Source: Alphaproteobacteria bacterium (GTDB taxonomy: Bacteria; Myxococcota_A; UBA796; GCA-2862545). From it: a DNA stretch of 64,000 nt. Within the stretch, counting starts at the first letter, position 1. Each line of letters begins with the position of its first letter. The translations under genes were made by a program, and so were the position numbers. The DNA is taken from contig JACKEQ010000008.1 of assembly GCA_020632885.1 (NCBI GenBank), forward strand, positions 124,001 through 188,000, read 5' to 3'. This document shows, in pieces, positions 9,128 through 20,184 of the stretch. The notes under the pieces are model-generated. The model made no database searches and was not told the DNA's origin. It worked only from the letters and a program-made list of their open reading frames with translations.

Positions 9128-10155
9128 GGGCCGACTGTACCGCGGGAGGTGCCGTCGAGGCCTGGCACGTCGATGAGGGTCATGCCGCTGCCGATCGCGA
9201 GCACGGCCGCGAACGTCAGGAAGAGGTCCCAGCTCGGCTCGTCGGGCGGGGTGTCCGTCGCGATCCGGAAGGCCAGGACGGCGCCGATCAGGATGAGGAT
9301 GCCGTCGCCCGTGAGCATCCACATGCCGGCGACGACGGCCAGGAGCAGCCACCGCTGGGTGCGGTCGAGGGCGCGCAGGCCTCTGGAGCCGTCGAGCTGC
9401 CAGAAGGGGATGAGGTTGAACAGGTTGAGCCAGCCGCCCACCTTGCCCACGGCCACCCAGGACGGCCACCCCGCGGCCACCCCCACGCCCCACGCGAACA
9501 GCGCGGCGGCGATGCCCCACACGGGCCCGGCGAGGCCGACCCGGGCGTCCTCCCGGACGGTCTGGGGGTACTGGTCGAGGCGCACGAAGGCCCCGAGACC
9601 CGGCACGAACATCGGCGCGGAGGCCCGGATGCCGTACCGCTGGAGCGCGAACACGTGGCCCATCTCGTGCACGTAGAGGCTCGCCAGGAGACCCACCGCG
9701 AAGCGCCAGCCGAAGGCCGCCCAGTACACGCCGAGCGACACGAACATGGAGACCATCATCTTCCACTTCGTGAGCCCGAGGAGCAGCACCTTGCCCTTGG
9801 TGAGGGCGAGGAACACGAACGCCTTCAGCTTCCAGAGCACCAGGGCAGCCGTGCCGAGAGCGCCGCCGGCCCCCGCCAACCGCCCGAGCCACGAGCGGTC
9901 GTCGGGCGCGGGGCTGGTGTCCACCGCCTGTACGTCCTGGGCGATTCGCGCGCGGATGGCCTCGGCCTGGCGGCTGCCATGGGGCAACAGGTCGAGCGCC
10001 TCACGCCAGAGCCGCAGGCGCTCCGTGGGGTCCGTGGCCTCGGACGCCTCGCGCGCGAGCACCTTCAGACGGTCGGCGTGGACGAGCGCGTGGCAGTGGC
10101 TGCAGGCGAGCGCCCCGGGCAGGAGCTGCCCGCCGCACGAGCGACAGTCAGGCAT
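9124..10155 (-). CDS. M50 (site-2-protease-like) membrane metalloprotease with zinc-ribbon N-terminus
   Basis: 343 residues. Residues 4-22 contain two CxxC-type pairs (CRSCGG and CSHCHA), a likely zinc ribbon. The membrane part holds the zinc protease motif HEMGH at 163-167 and the second family motif NLIPFWQLDG, whose Asp is the third zinc ligand. M50 enzymes cut substrates within or next to the membrane. Here the substrate is unknown. The start overlaps the upstream gene by 8 bases and the stop overlaps the downstream gene, so all three are one operon. The upstream protein also carries a Cys4 ribbon, which links the two. Confidence 0.88.
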   Translation of the reverse strand: MPDCRSCGGQLLPGALACSHCHALVHADRLKVLAREASEATDPTERLRLWREALDLLPHGSRQAEAIRARIAQDVQAVDTSPAPDDRSWLGRLAGAGGALGTAALVLWKLKAFVFLALTKGKVLLLGLTKWKMMVSMFVSLGVYWAAFGWRFAVGLLASLYVHEMGHVFALQRYGIRASAPMFVPGLGAFVRLDQYPQTVREDARVGLAGPVWGIAAALFAWGVGVAAGWPSWVAVGKVGGWLNLFNLIPFWQLDGSRGLRALDRTQRWLLLAVVAGMWMLTGDGILILIGAVLAFRIATDTPPDEPSWDLFLTFAAVLAIGSGMTLIDVPGLDGTSRGTVGP

Positions 10156-10780
10156 TCCCGGCTGCGAAGGGCCCCTCGAAGACCGGCTTGCGGCCGCCGG
10201 TCATCTGGATGGCCTGGAAGATCGCGAAACCGTAGATCAGGAGGCTGATGAAGCCGCCCGAGCTGATGGTGAGGGGGATGAGGGCCACGAGCATGATGGG
10301 CGTGCCCACGACGATCATGAACAGCGCCTCGAACGCGGACCCGCCGTCGTCGAAGTACGTCATCCACCCGGCGGACACGGCCTCGTTGAACACGATGGCG
10401 AAGTACGTGAGCACGGCGGCGAGGAGCTGGTAGACGATCCCCCCCCGACCCGCGCCCAGCATCACGCCGAAGGCCACGCCTGCGCCCGCGAGGATCGCGA
10501 TGAGGCCGATGTTGAAGCCGGTGATGCCGCCCACGATGCCCCAGAGGCCACCGCAGACGATGGCGGCCACCGTACCGAACGCGAACGCCTTCGCGAGGCC
10601 CGCCACACTGAAGCCCCCGGCGGACTCGCGCTCTGCCTTGCAGCTGTCGCACAGGGCGTAGCGGCGGTCTTCCACCCAGAAGACGTCGCGCAGGGTGCCT
10701 CCGCAGGCGCCGCAGGAGGTGGGGAGCTGGGGCGGAGCGTCGAACTCCGCCTGATCGAACTGGAGATCGGCGTCAGACAT
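10148..10780 (-). CDS. Zinc-ribbon membrane protein
   Basis: 210 residues beginning with ATG at 10780. Near residue 23 is a CGACGG...CDSC pair of CxxC motifs forming a probable zinc ribbon in the cytoplasm. It is followed by four to five hydrophobic segments rich in Gly, Ala and Ile. I do not recognise a catalytic motif. It is the first gene of an overlapping operon with the M50 protease and a small membrane protein, and it may be a partner or substrate adaptor; that is inference from gene order. Confidence 0.75.
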   Translation of the reverse strand: MSDADLQFDQAEFDAPPQLPTSCGACGGTLRDVFWVEDRRYALCDSCKAERESAGGFSVAGLAKAFAFGTVAAIVCGGLWGIVGGITGFNIGLIAILAGAGVAFGVMLGAGRGGIVYQLLAAVLTYFAIVFNEAVSAGWMTYFDDGGSAFEALFMIVVGTPIMLVALIPLTISSGGFISLLIYGFAIFQAIQMTGGRKPVFEGPFAAGNA

Positions 10781-10859
10781 GGCGGGGGCCATAACGCACG
10801 CCCGGGACGGTGGGAATGCACGCCGGTCTTTTCGGGCTAACAGGGGGTCCGGAGGATCC

Positions 10860-12137
10860 ATGACGCTGCTCGTCGCCGCCGCTCTCGCCGGGGGAGCCCC
10901 CGCTGCTCTCAACGAGCCCGTGTGGGTCGAGGCGGATGCGCTCTCGCCCCGCCTCTGCGTCTCCATGGTGCCGTCCGCCGGCCCGTTCAAGAAGCGGAAC
11001 GCCGAGGGGTGGGCCCAGGTCCGCGAGCTGCTGGCGGCGGGGGACGTGGCGGCCGCCGCGAAGCTCGTGCGCGGGCTCGAGGCGCATCCGGCCCAGCGCA
11101 GCGTGCTCGGCGCGGCGTACGTGACCGGGAAGGGCGTGGCCATCGACCTCGAGCCGCTCGTGGAGCGCTACCCGGACGACGCGTGCCTGCGGGTGCTCGC
11201 GGCCAGCGCGGCGCTCAAGGAGAACGACGTCCAGGCCGTGTCGCGGAACCTGGAGGCCGCGCTCGCCATCTGGCCCACCAACGAGGACGTCCGTGCGCTC
11301 TCGGTGTTGGTGGACGGACCGGACTGGGAGGAGCGGGTGGCCGCGGCCATCGCGGCGCGGCCGGACGATCCGCGGCTCCGCTACACCATCGCCCAGCTCG
11401 CGGAGAGCCGGGGCGACACGGCCATGGCGGCCGAGGGCTACGCGAAGGTCTACGCGGCCGGGCACCAGGAGGTCGGGGCCCGCCTGGCGTCGCTCGCCCT
11501 GCGGGCCGGCAACCTCGATGCCTACCTGATGGTGGCCACCCGCGAGCATCCCGTGCAGATCCCGGCCGTCGTGGAGGCGGAGGCGAAGGGCGCGGCGTAC
11601 CGGTCCTGGCTGGGGCTCGAGGGCGACGGCGACCGGCTGGACGCGATCATCGAGACGTCCAAGGGCGACCTCCGCTGCACGCTGGACGTCACCAACGCGC
11701 CCATGACGATCATGAGCTTCGTGGGCCTGGCGCGCGGCGAGGTGGCCGTGGACGGGGCGGCGGGCCGCCCGTTCTACGACGGCACGATCTTCCACCGGGT
11801 GATCCCGGACTTCATGATCCAGGGGGGCGACCCCGAGGGCTCCGGTCGCGGCGGCCCGGGCTTCCGGTTCGACGACGAGCCCGCGCCGCGCGGCAGCTTC
11901 GATCGTCCCGGCCTGATGGCCATGGCGAACGCCGGGCCCAACACGAACGGCTCGCAGTTCTTCGTCACCGAGGTCCCGACGCCGCACCTCTCCGGCAAGC
12001 ACACGATCTTCGGGGCCTGCGACGACGACTCGGTGCGGCTCGTGGAGCGGATCGCCCGCGTGAAGACGAACGACACGGGACGCCCCACCGAGGACGTCGT
12101 GATCGAGCACATCCGCTTCGAGGTCGTGCCCAGGTAG
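10860..12137 (+). CDS. TPR-cyclophilin fusion peptidyl-prolyl isomerase, probably secreted
   Basis: 425 residues. ATG at 10860 follows a good GGAGG site. A short hydrophobic N-terminus (MTLLVAAALAGGAPAAL) may be a signal peptide. Residues ~30-250 form alanine-rich TPR-like helical pairs. From ~260 the cyclophilin domain begins: ETSKGDLRC, FVGLARG, FYDGTIFHRVIPDFMIQGGD (active Arg in FHRV and Phe/Met in FMIQ), FDDEPAP, LMAMANAGPNTNGSQFFV and GKHTIFG. These are the catalytic and proline-binding segments of cyclophilins. TPR domains usually bind clients, so a periplasmic folding helper is likely. Confidence 0.92.
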   Translation: MTLLVAAALAGGAPAALNEPVWVEADALSPRLCVSMVPSAGPFKKRNAEGWAQVRELLAAGDVAAAAKLVRGLEAHPAQRSVLGAAYVTGKGVAIDLEPLVERYPDDACLRVLAASAALKENDVQAVSRNLEAALAIWPTNEDVRALSVLVDGPDWEERVAAAIAARPDDPRLRYTIAQLAESRGDTAMAAEGYAKVYAAGHQEVGARLASLALRAGNLDAYLMVATREHPVQIPAVVEAEAKGAAYRSWLGLEGDGDRLDAIIETSKGDLRCTLDVTNAPMTIMSFVGLARGEVAVDGAAGRPFYDGTIFHRVIPDFMIQGGDPEGSGRGGPGFRFDDEPAPRGSFDRPGLMAMANAGPNTNGSQFFVTEVPTPHLSGKHTIFGACDDDSVRLVERIARVKTNDTGRPTEDVVIEHIRFEVVPR

Positions 12138-12235
12138 CGAAAGCGCTTCACACCTCTGCGCCGATGTGCGATGATGAGGATGTGGACCCCGGTGTGGGGT
12201 CGTTTTGTGCGTTTTTGTCTTGTCTGGAGCACGCT

Positions 12236-13513
12236 ATGCGTCTGTTGTTCCTGTCTGTGGTCATCACGGGTCTGTTCGCCTGCGCGAGCGACAACACCCT
12301 CGACACCCTTCAGATCCCCCCCGCCCCCGAAGCGGATGCGGACACCGACGCGGACTCGGATACCGACGATCCCGGTACCGGCACCCGCGACATCGACGCT
12401 GACGCCGATGCGGACGCGGACAGCGACACCGACACGGACTCCGATACCGACGCCGACAGTGACGCCGACGCCGACAGCGACACGGACTCGGACGCCGACA
12501 GCGACGCGGACTCGGACGCCGACAGCGACGCGGACTCGGACGCCGACAGCGACGCGGACTCCGATGCGGACAGCGACGCCGACACCGACACCACGACGGA
12601 TGGCGGGCTCGACGGCTACGTCTGCGCGCCGAGCGGCACCACGAACATCTCGGGCGCCCGCGTGGAGGTCGTGCACGGCGGCGGGGTCGCCTACGACGTG
12701 AGCGACGGTGACGGCTACTTCATGATCACGGGCCTCCAGCCCGGCCCGGCCACCCTCACGCTCACCAAGGGCTCGTTCTCCCACACCACCACCGTCACCA
12801 TCCAGGCGGGCGGTGTGGTCACGACCCTGCCGGCCACCGAGTGCCTCGAGCAGAACGACGTGAGCATCATGGTCGTCGAGGGCGAGTGGGACGACATCGG
12901 CTCCGTGCTCGACACCCTCGGGCTCACGTACGACACGGTCGACGGCACGGTGCCCGGCCAGGCCGCCTCGTTCCTCACGAACCCCACGCTCATGGGCACG
13001 TACGACATCATCTTCTTCAACTGCGGCATCGACGACGGCTGGATGACGCAGCAGGCCGCGGTCACCACGAACATCCAGAGCTACGTCGCGGCGGGCGGCT
13101 CGGTGTACGCCAGCGACTACGCGTACTGGTTCGTGGAGGCGAGCTACCCCTCGCAGATCGACTTCTTCGGTGACGACACGTTCTTCGGCGAGCCGATGCT
13201 GGGTATGGAGGGCTACATCACCGCCAACGTGGTGGACCCCTCCATGGCGGCCATCGTGGGCCCCACCGCCCAGCTCAACATGGACCTCGGCTACTGGGTC
13301 GTCATGCAGAGCGCCACGGCCACGACGCTCGTGAGCGGGACCTTCGACGTGGAGGATCCCCTCGACTGGTGGAACACGCTGTCGGTCACCGGGCCCCTCG
13401 CGGTGCGCTTCTCGGTCGGGCAGGGTGACGTGCTCTACACGTCCTTCCACAACGAGCAGCAGAGCACGTTCGCGATGGACCGCCTGCTCGAGGACATCGT
13501 CCTCTCGCTCTGA
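12236..13513 (+). CDS. Lipoprotein: Asp-rich linker, carboxypeptidase-regulatory-like domain, GATase-like C-terminus
   Basis: 425 residues. The signal ends in the lipobox LFAC, so the protein is probably anchored by a lipidated Cys. Residues ~32-121 are an almost pure Asp/Ala/Ser/Thr repeat (DADSDADSD). Then comes a beta-sandwich like the carboxypeptidase regulatory domain (ISGARVEVV, GDGYFMITGLQPGPATLTL). The C-terminal ~230 residues look like a Rossmann-type, glutamine-amidotransferase-like domain (YDIIFFNCG, YVAAGGSVYASDYAYW) but no catalytic Cys-His-Glu triad is evident. Likely a surface protein; the acidic linker may bind calcium or act as a spacer. Confidence 0.8.
   Translation: MRLLFLSVVITGLFACASDNTLDTLQIPPAPEADADTDADSDTDDPGTGTRDIDADADADADSDTDTDSDTDADSDADADSDTDSDADSDADSDADSDADSDADSDADSDADSDADTDTTTDGGLDGYVCAPSGTTNISGARVEVVHGGGVAYDVSDGDGYFMITGLQPGPATLTLTKGSFSHTTTVTIQAGGVVTTLPATECLEQNDVSIMVVEGEWDDIGSVLDTLGLTYDTVDGTVPGQAASFLTNPTLMGTYDIIFFNCGIDDGWMTQQAAVTTNIQSYVAAGGSVYASDYAYWFVEASYPSQIDFFGDDTFFGEPMLGMEGYITANVVDPSMAAIVGPTAQLNMDLGYWVVMQSATATTLVSGTFDVEDPLDWWNTLSVTGPLAVRFSVGQGDVLYTSFHNEQQSTFAMDRLLEDIVLSL
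12330..12602 (+). repeat. Low-complexity GAC/GCG repeat coding Asp-rich linker
   Basis: Imperfect tandem 6- and 18-base units built on gac-gcg-gac-tcg and gac-gcc-gac-agc codons, inside the lipoprotein gene. Asp sits at every second residue. Similar tracts occur in two other lipoprotein genes in this window. Such tracts can expand or contract by slippage in 6-base steps without breaking frame. Confidence 0.85.
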
Positions 13514-13516
13514 CCG

Positions 13517-15793
13517 CTACGGGACCAGGTCCGCGTCGTCCCGCGGCGCGACCTGGTACACCGAGGTGTAGTGCAGCGGCCCCGCGATGCTCGTGAACGT
13601 GTCGTCCACGGCGGGCGGGAAGCCCGACCAGGTGGACAGGAAGCTGCTCACGCGGCCGTCGTCGGGCCCGACATCGTCCCCGACCTGGAAGGAGCTCGCC
13701 GCCACGGACGTCACGTGCACGTCGCGCACCTCGACCACCACGCCCTCCCAGGGCTCCGCCGTTGGCCCCGCCAGGGTCCCGGCGCGCACGTGCACCGGGG
13801 TCACCGGCCCGGCCGGGACGAACGAGGTCACCGAGCCTGAGGGGCTCGCCGTGACGTCCACCTCGGACACCCCGAAGTACTCGTCGTACAGGCCCGTGAC
13901 GATGACGATGTCGTTGCGGGCGACCGTCCACGTGGACTGCCAGCCGTCCCCGAGGAACACCCAGATCCCGCTGCGCTCACCGCCCGTCCCCGCCTGGAGG
14001 AAGAGCCCGTCGCGGCCGAGGCCGGTGGCCACACCGGTCAGGGTGACCGTGGTGCCCTCTACCACGTCGGACTGCTGGAGATGGTAGGGGGTCGCGGCCA
14101 CCGGGGACGCCGTGAGGTCGAGGGCCGGCATGGCGTCCGCCTCGCTCCGGGGCTCGATCTTGAACGCTCCGAAGGTGTGGTTCAGCGGGCCGCGGATCCG
14201 TCGCACCTCCCGACCCGGCGGGCGGCTGGAGAGCAGCACGGAGGTGTGGAGGAAGTCGTCGACGAGCACCGTGGAGGTCCCGTCGGTGACGGACCACTCG
14301 CCGAACCCGAGGTCGCTGCTGGCCACCGTGACGTCCTGGACCTCGACGAGCACGCTCTCGAGCTGCTCCCCGTAGGCCGCGATGTCCGTGGGCGTCGTGA
14401 TCCACGGGCTGGGCAGGGCTTCGGTCCCCACCACGGCGAAGGCTCCATCCACGCCCGCGTTGGGGACGTGGAGCTCGGAGAGCCCGTCGAACTCGGTGTA
14501 CAGACCGCTGACGGCCACGGTGTCGCCCGGGAGCACCTCGCCCCAGGTCGTGCGCCAGTTGTTGCCCAGGTACACGAACAGCCCGCTGTACCAGCCTGCT
14601 CCGCGCTGCACGAACAGCCCGTTGCTCCCGAGGCCGGTGACCACGGCGGGCTCCAGCTCGATGAGGTCGTTGGGCGTGAAGACCTCCTGCTGCACCTCGA
14701 AGATCCGCACGGGTCCTGCGGTGTCGAGGTCCGCTGCCGTGCGCGGCTCGATCTTGTACGCCCCGAAGTTGTGGCCGACCACACCGGTGACGGAGTCGAA
14801 GGCCTCGAGGGCGTCGCCCGGGAAGCCCGCCCAGCCGTGCATGTGGTCGTCGACCACGAACGTCCCCGCGGCATCACCGAGCTGCATCTCGCCGAACCCG
14901 AGGTCGGGCACGGTGATCCAGGCGTCCGCCACGGTCACGAGCACGCCCTCCCAGGCCTCCGAGAGGTCGGTCGAGACGAGCGGCTCGGGAGCCAGGGGTG
15001 CTCCGGTGCCGACCGGGGTGATGGTGATGCCCGAGGCTGCCGTGCCGTCGATCTCGGTGAGGTCGAAGTACTCCTTCACCTCGCCGATGACGTCCACGCG
15101 GTCGCCTACGGCGACATCCCGGGCCCAGCCCACGTCCATGAACACGAACAGGCCGCTCCACTCACCGCCGGCCTCCTCCTGGACCCAGAAGCCGTCGAAC
15201 GCGACGCCGGTGACCACCACACCCTCCAGCGCCACGACGGCGCCGGGCGCCACGAGGCCCTGCTGCACGTCGTAGATCGTGGTCCCACCGCCCGAGGTGT
15301 CCGTGTCCGCGTCGGTATCCGTGTCCGCGTCCGTGTCGGCATCGGTGTCCGCGTCGGTGTCTGCGTCGGTGTCTGCGTCCGTGTCGGCATCGGTGTCCGC
15401 GTCGGTGTCGGCATCGGTGTCCGCGTCCGTGTCGGCATCGGTGTCTGCGTCGGTGTCCGCGTCCGAGTCGGCATCGGTATCGGCGTCCGTGTCGGCATCG
15501 GTATCGGCATCCGAGTCGGCATCGGTATCGGCATCCGAGTCGGCATCGGTGTCCGCGTCCGAGTCGGCATCGGTGTCCGCGTCCGAGTCGGCATCGGTAT
15601 CCGCATCGGTGTCGGCATCGGTGTCCGCGTCCGAGTCGGCGTCGGTGTCCGCGTCCGAGTCGGCATCGGTGTCCGCGTCCGTGTCGGAGTCGGTGTCCGC
15701 GTCGGTGTCCGCGTCCGCGTCGGGCTCCGGCGCCGTGGGCGTGGGCGGCGGGCAGCCGACGAGAAGGGCGAGCATCAGGGGCAGGGCGCGCAT
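13517..15793 (-). CDS. Lipoprotein with Asp-rich linker and three tandem OB-fold-like domains
   Basis: 758 residues. The lipobox is LLVGC; residues ~24-165 are a (Asp-Ala-Asp-Thr/Ser) linker. The rest is three copies of a ~190-residue unit. Each opens with I/Y-x-[VL]-Q-Q (IYDVQQ, IFEVQQ, PYHLQQ), then a 'GLFVQ...SGLFVYLG' stretch, a GDTVAVSG-type strand and a 'WEGVLVEV.DV' strand, and ends in GAYKIEPR or a near match. This resembles the OB-type modules found in secreted nucleases and surface proteins, but no nuclease domain follows. Convergent with the preceding lipoprotein gene, only three bases apart. Confidence 0.82.
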   Translation of the reverse strand: MRALPLMLALLVGCPPPTPTAPEPDADADTDADTDSDTDADTDADSDADTDADSDADTDADTDADTDADSDADTDADSDADTDADSDADTDADSDADTDADTDADTDADSDADTDADTDADTDADTDADTDADTDADTDADTDADTDADTDADTDADTDTDADTDTSGGGTTIYDVQQGLVAPGAVVALEGVVVTGVAFDGFWVQEEAGGEWSGLFVFMDVGWARDVAVGDRVDVIGEVKEYFDLTEIDGTAASGITITPVGTGAPLAPEPLVSTDLSEAWEGVLVTVADAWITVPDLGFGEMQLGDAAGTFVVDDHMHGWAGFPGDALEAFDSVTGVVGHNFGAYKIEPRTAADLDTAGPVRIFEVQQEVFTPNDLIELEPAVVTGLGSNGLFVQRGAGWYSGLFVYLGNNWRTTWGEVLPGDTVAVSGLYTEFDGLSELHVPNAGVDGAFAVVGTEALPSPWITTPTDIAAYGEQLESVLVEVQDVTVASSDLGFGEWSVTDGTSTVLVDDFLHTSVLLSSRPPGREVRRIRGPLNHTFGAFKIEPRSEADAMPALDLTASPVAATPYHLQQSDVVEGTTVTLTGVATGLGRDGLFLQAGTGGERSGIWVFLGDGWQSTWTVARNDIVIVTGLYDEYFGVSEVDVTASPSGSVTSFVPAGPVTPVHVRAGTLAGPTAEPWEGVVVEVRDVHVTSVAASSFQVGDDVGPDDGRVSSFLSTWSGFPPAVDDTFTSIAGPLHYTSVYQVAPRDDADLVP
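15296..15727 (-). repeat. Long low-complexity repeat coding Asp-rich linker
   Basis: About 430 bp of imperfect tandem repeats of gtgtccgcgtcggtgtcggcatcg-like 6-24 base units as read on the plus strand. On the coding minus strand every second residue is Asp. Third positions vary (gcg/gcc/gca, tcc/tcg), so the protein pattern is kept while the DNA drifts. This argues for selection on the acidic repeat rather than very recent slippage alone. Confidence 0.85.
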
Positions 15794-15835
15794 GGGGCCT
15801 CCAGGCGGCCGACCTGGAGGCTCGCAGGGGACCGG

Positions 15836-16228
15836 CTAGCGATCGAGGGGCGCGAACAGGTCGACCGGGTTTCCGTCCGGGTCGTGCACCTGTGCGTAAC
15901 GCTGACCCCAGAAGGCGTCCCAGGGTGCCTTGACTCCTTCGTATCCAGCCGCCACCACGCGGGCGTACGTCGCGTCCACGTCGGCTGGACCGTCGCAGAG
16001 GAACGCCAGGCCCATGCGGTGCCCGCCACTGGGCGGCTCCCAGTCCATGAAGCTCCGCACGACGTCCACCGTGTCGAAGAGCACGCGCACACCGCCGTCC
16101 AGCGTGGCCTCCACGTGGGCCTCGCCGTCGGCGGACGCCGGGATGTCGAGGCCGAGCAGGCGGTAGAAGGCGAGGGTGGCCGGCATGTCGTCGACGACGA
16201 AGCCGAAGGCGTTCAGGGTGGGCATCAT
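15836..16228 (-). CDS. VOC (glyoxalase/bleomycin-resistance fold) protein
   Basis: 130 residues forming one VOC domain: two beta-alpha-beta-beta-beta units, with FGFVVDDMPATLAFYRLLG at the start and YAQVHDPDGNPVDLFAP at the end. Candidate metal ligands are His86-type and Glu/Asp positions of the second unit, but not all are clear. Start ATG at 16228 overlaps the methyltransferase stop (ATGA), and GGAGGA lies just before. VOC enzymes include dioxygenases, isomerases and antibiotic-binding proteins; the specific reaction cannot be told. It is the last gene of the phhA-lipoprotein-Dnmt2 operon. Confidence 0.85.
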   Translation of the reverse strand: MMPTLNAFGFVVDDMPATLAFYRLLGLDIPASADGEAHVEATLDGGVRVLFDTVDVVRSFMDWEPPSGGHRMGLAFLCDGPADVDATYARVVAAGYEGVKAPWDAFWGQRYAQVHDPDGNPVDLFAPLDR

Positions 16229-17066
16229 TCCTCCAGGAGCTGCAGCAGCACCCTCACCACGGGAACGGCGAGGCTGTTGCCGAGCAGCCTGTAGCTCCGC
16301 GCGGGGTCTTCGGGGAGCGAGAATCCCTCGGGGAAGCCCATCAGCCGCGCGACCTCCGAGGGGCTGAAGCGCCGTACACGCCCGTCCTGGCGGAGGTAGC
16401 TGCCCGCGTACACGGGCGATCGGCCGTAGGCGCCGGTGAAGCAGCAGGCGACGGCCTCCGGATCCGCGGCGTCCACCACGTGCAGCGCGTCGCCGAAGCG
16501 GCGGAGGAAGTCCGCGTCGAGCTCGGTGTGGGCGGGGGGATCGGGGTCCAGGAAGGTCGCCAGGGGCAGCGGGACGGGCTCTGGCATGTGGAGGGTCACG
16601 GGGCGCCGCGAGGCCACGAGGTAGAAGCGGCGGCGCTGCACGGGCCACCCGAGGGCCGAGGGACACCACTCGACCTCCGCGAGGTGATGGTCCCGGAGGG
16701 CGTGGCGGAGGCGGGCGTGGGCCACCGAGCCCTCGAAGCCCGGCACGTTCTCGACCACGACGGTGTCGGGCGCGTGGGTCTCGAAGACGTCGAGGAGGTG
16801 CAGGAGGCTCTCGCAGCGACGGTCGTCGACGTCCCGCCTGGCGCCCCGCACGGTGAACGGTTGGCACGGCGGGGACATCCACCAGACGGGCGCGCCGAAC
16901 CCCGCGAGCCGCTCCGGGCGCACGGAGACGAGGTTCAGGCGGTGGGCCGGGTGGTCGAAGTTCGCCGTGTAGACGGCGTGGGCGAAGGGGTCGTGATCGA
17001 TGGCGGCCACCACGTCCGCCCCGGTCGCCGCGACCCCACCGATGCCCGCGTAGAGCTCGAGGACCC

Positions 17067-17070
<4 letters not shown>
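16225..17070 (-). CDS. Dnmt2-type cytosine-C5 methyltransferase (probable tRNA C38 methylase)
   Basis: 281 residues containing the C5-methyltransferase motifs: I (LELYAGIGG), IV (SPPCQPFT, nucleophile Cys69), VI (ENVPGF), VIII (QRRRF) and X (GNSLAVPVV). Details match the Dnmt2/TRDMT1 family rather than bacterial DNA methylases. These are SPPCQPFT followed by a D-D-R-x-x-S-L-L-H-L-L-D helix, the family-specific CFT tripeptide (210-212) in CCFTGAYGR, and the C-terminal SYRLLGNSLAVPVV. Dnmt2 enzymes methylate C38 of tRNA-Asp, or tRNA-Glu in Geobacter. Start is TTG at 17070 overlapping the upstream stop (TTGA). No restriction endonuclease is nearby. Confidence 0.88.
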
Positions 17071-18907
<1,837 letters not shown>

Positions 18908-18911
<4 letters not shown>

Positions 18912-19732
18912 GCGTCCTCCCGCCACCCTCCGGCGTCCAGCCAGTCGTCGAGCGTGGCGAGGGTACCCTCCAGGCCCGGGCCCACATCGTAGATCGCCTG
19001 GAAGGACGTGGGATCGTAGGGACGACGAACCGTGCGCTCGGGGTCGAAGGGCACGCGCTCGACGTCCGGATCGCCGACCGAGCGCTGGAGCTCCCCGACG
19101 CTCGAGAGGAGCCCGGCGCCGAGGGCCTTCAGCACACCGTCCTCCTCCACGAGCCCGAACTCCAGCGTGTACCAGTAGACCCGCGTGAGGCGCTCGATCT
19201 CCCAGGGTGTCGCCCGCTCCGCGCACTCGCCGAACCGCCGGGAGGTGGCGCGGATGCCGGGGTGGAGCAGGCTCGCGGCGTGCCCCACCAGCTCGTGCAC
19301 CACGTCGGGCTCGGGCGTGTAGAACGGCCGGCTCGCGTGGCGGATGTACTGGGTGGACAGGAACACCCCGCGGCCCAGGTGGCGCAGGAAGATCGCGGCG
19401 TCCACGAGGCCCGCCACGGGCTCCATGCGGAACCCGGCCTCTCCGAGGCGCGCGTTCACCTCCGCGAGCTGGGGGATCCGGTCGGTGGGGAGCTCCAGGG
19501 TGCCGGCGAGGGCGTGCAGATCGCGGGCGACGTGTGCCTGATGGAGAGGGGCGAGACGCTCGGTGATCGTGCGCCAGACGCCGTGCTCCTCCGGGCTGTA
19601 GGGAGCCTCGGGCACGGGGTCGCCGGAGCGGTGCGCCAGCGCGATGCGCGCGATGGTGTCGCGCCGGGCCCGGTAGACGGGGTCGCGGAACCCGGGGTGA
19701 TCGGGGTCGAGGGTGACGAGGTGGTGGTCCAT
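18908..19732 (-). CDS. phhA: Phenylalanine 4-hydroxylase-type aromatic amino acid hydroxylase
   Basis: 274 residues, the size of bacterial monodomain phenylalanine hydroxylases. The iron-binding 2-His-1-carboxylate set is visible as His146 and His151 in VVHELVGH and Glu191 in YWYTLEFGL. Other family segments are LSTQYIRHASRPFYTPEPD and FQAIYDVGPG. It should oxidise Phe to Tyr with tetrahydropterin and O2. The first gene of a minus-strand operon with overlapping joins; no pterin-recycling dehydratase (phhB) is nearby. Confidence 0.93.
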
Positions 19733-19769
19733 GGGGGCCGCTATCCGACCGACGTGGACGGGGCCGTCC

Positions 19770-20126
19770 TCACGCCCGGATGCGGAGGGTGACGCTCGGC
19801 TCCTCCCGGGGCGCGTAGAGGAACCAGGTGCCGATGGAGCCGAAGACCGCAGCGCACGCCGCGACGGTCGGGCTCACCGCCAGGCCCGCGAGGCACGCGA
19901 CCGCCCCGACGACGGCGACGAGGGTGAAGACGGGGCCCTGACCGCGGCTGGGCTCTGCCGTGCGGGCCACCGGCCTGGGCGCGCTGGCCGGGGGCACGTC
20001 CGCGGTCTCCTCCATGACCTCGGCGAGCATGCGGCGCGAGCGGTCGCTCGGCCAGCCGCCGTCGTGGGCGACGATCCGGAGGCGGCCCGCTTCGCGCGGG
20101 CCTTGCCTCCTCTTGACGCTCACCAC
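19770..20126 (-). CDS. Small membrane protein, hypothetical
   Basis: 118 residues from a GTG at 20126; a second GTG follows directly and later ATGs are possible, so the start is uncertain. The N-terminal half is basic then Pro/Ala-rich. The C-terminal half has two hydrophobic segments (FTLVAVVGAVACLAGLAV and VAACAAVFGSIGTWFLYA) ending in a short cytoplasmic-looking tail. No family recognised. Confidence 0.55.
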   Translation of the reverse strand: MVSVKRRQGPREAGRLRIVAHDGGWPSDRSRRMLAEVMEETADVPPASAPRPVARTAEPSRGQGPVFTLVAVVGAVACLAGLAVSPTVAACAAVFGSIGTWFLYAPREEPSVTLRIRA

Positions 20127-20184
20127 GCCCTGGCTCGAAGTGTACTCGTCTCCCCGCCATTCGCGGGCCAGGACGTGTTGACCG

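Noticed and set aside
15279..15839. Plus-strand open frame coding Val-Ser-Ala-Ser repeats
   Set aside because: Reverse complement of the Asp-rich linker of the lipoprotein; the minus frame has a lipobox and three folded domains.
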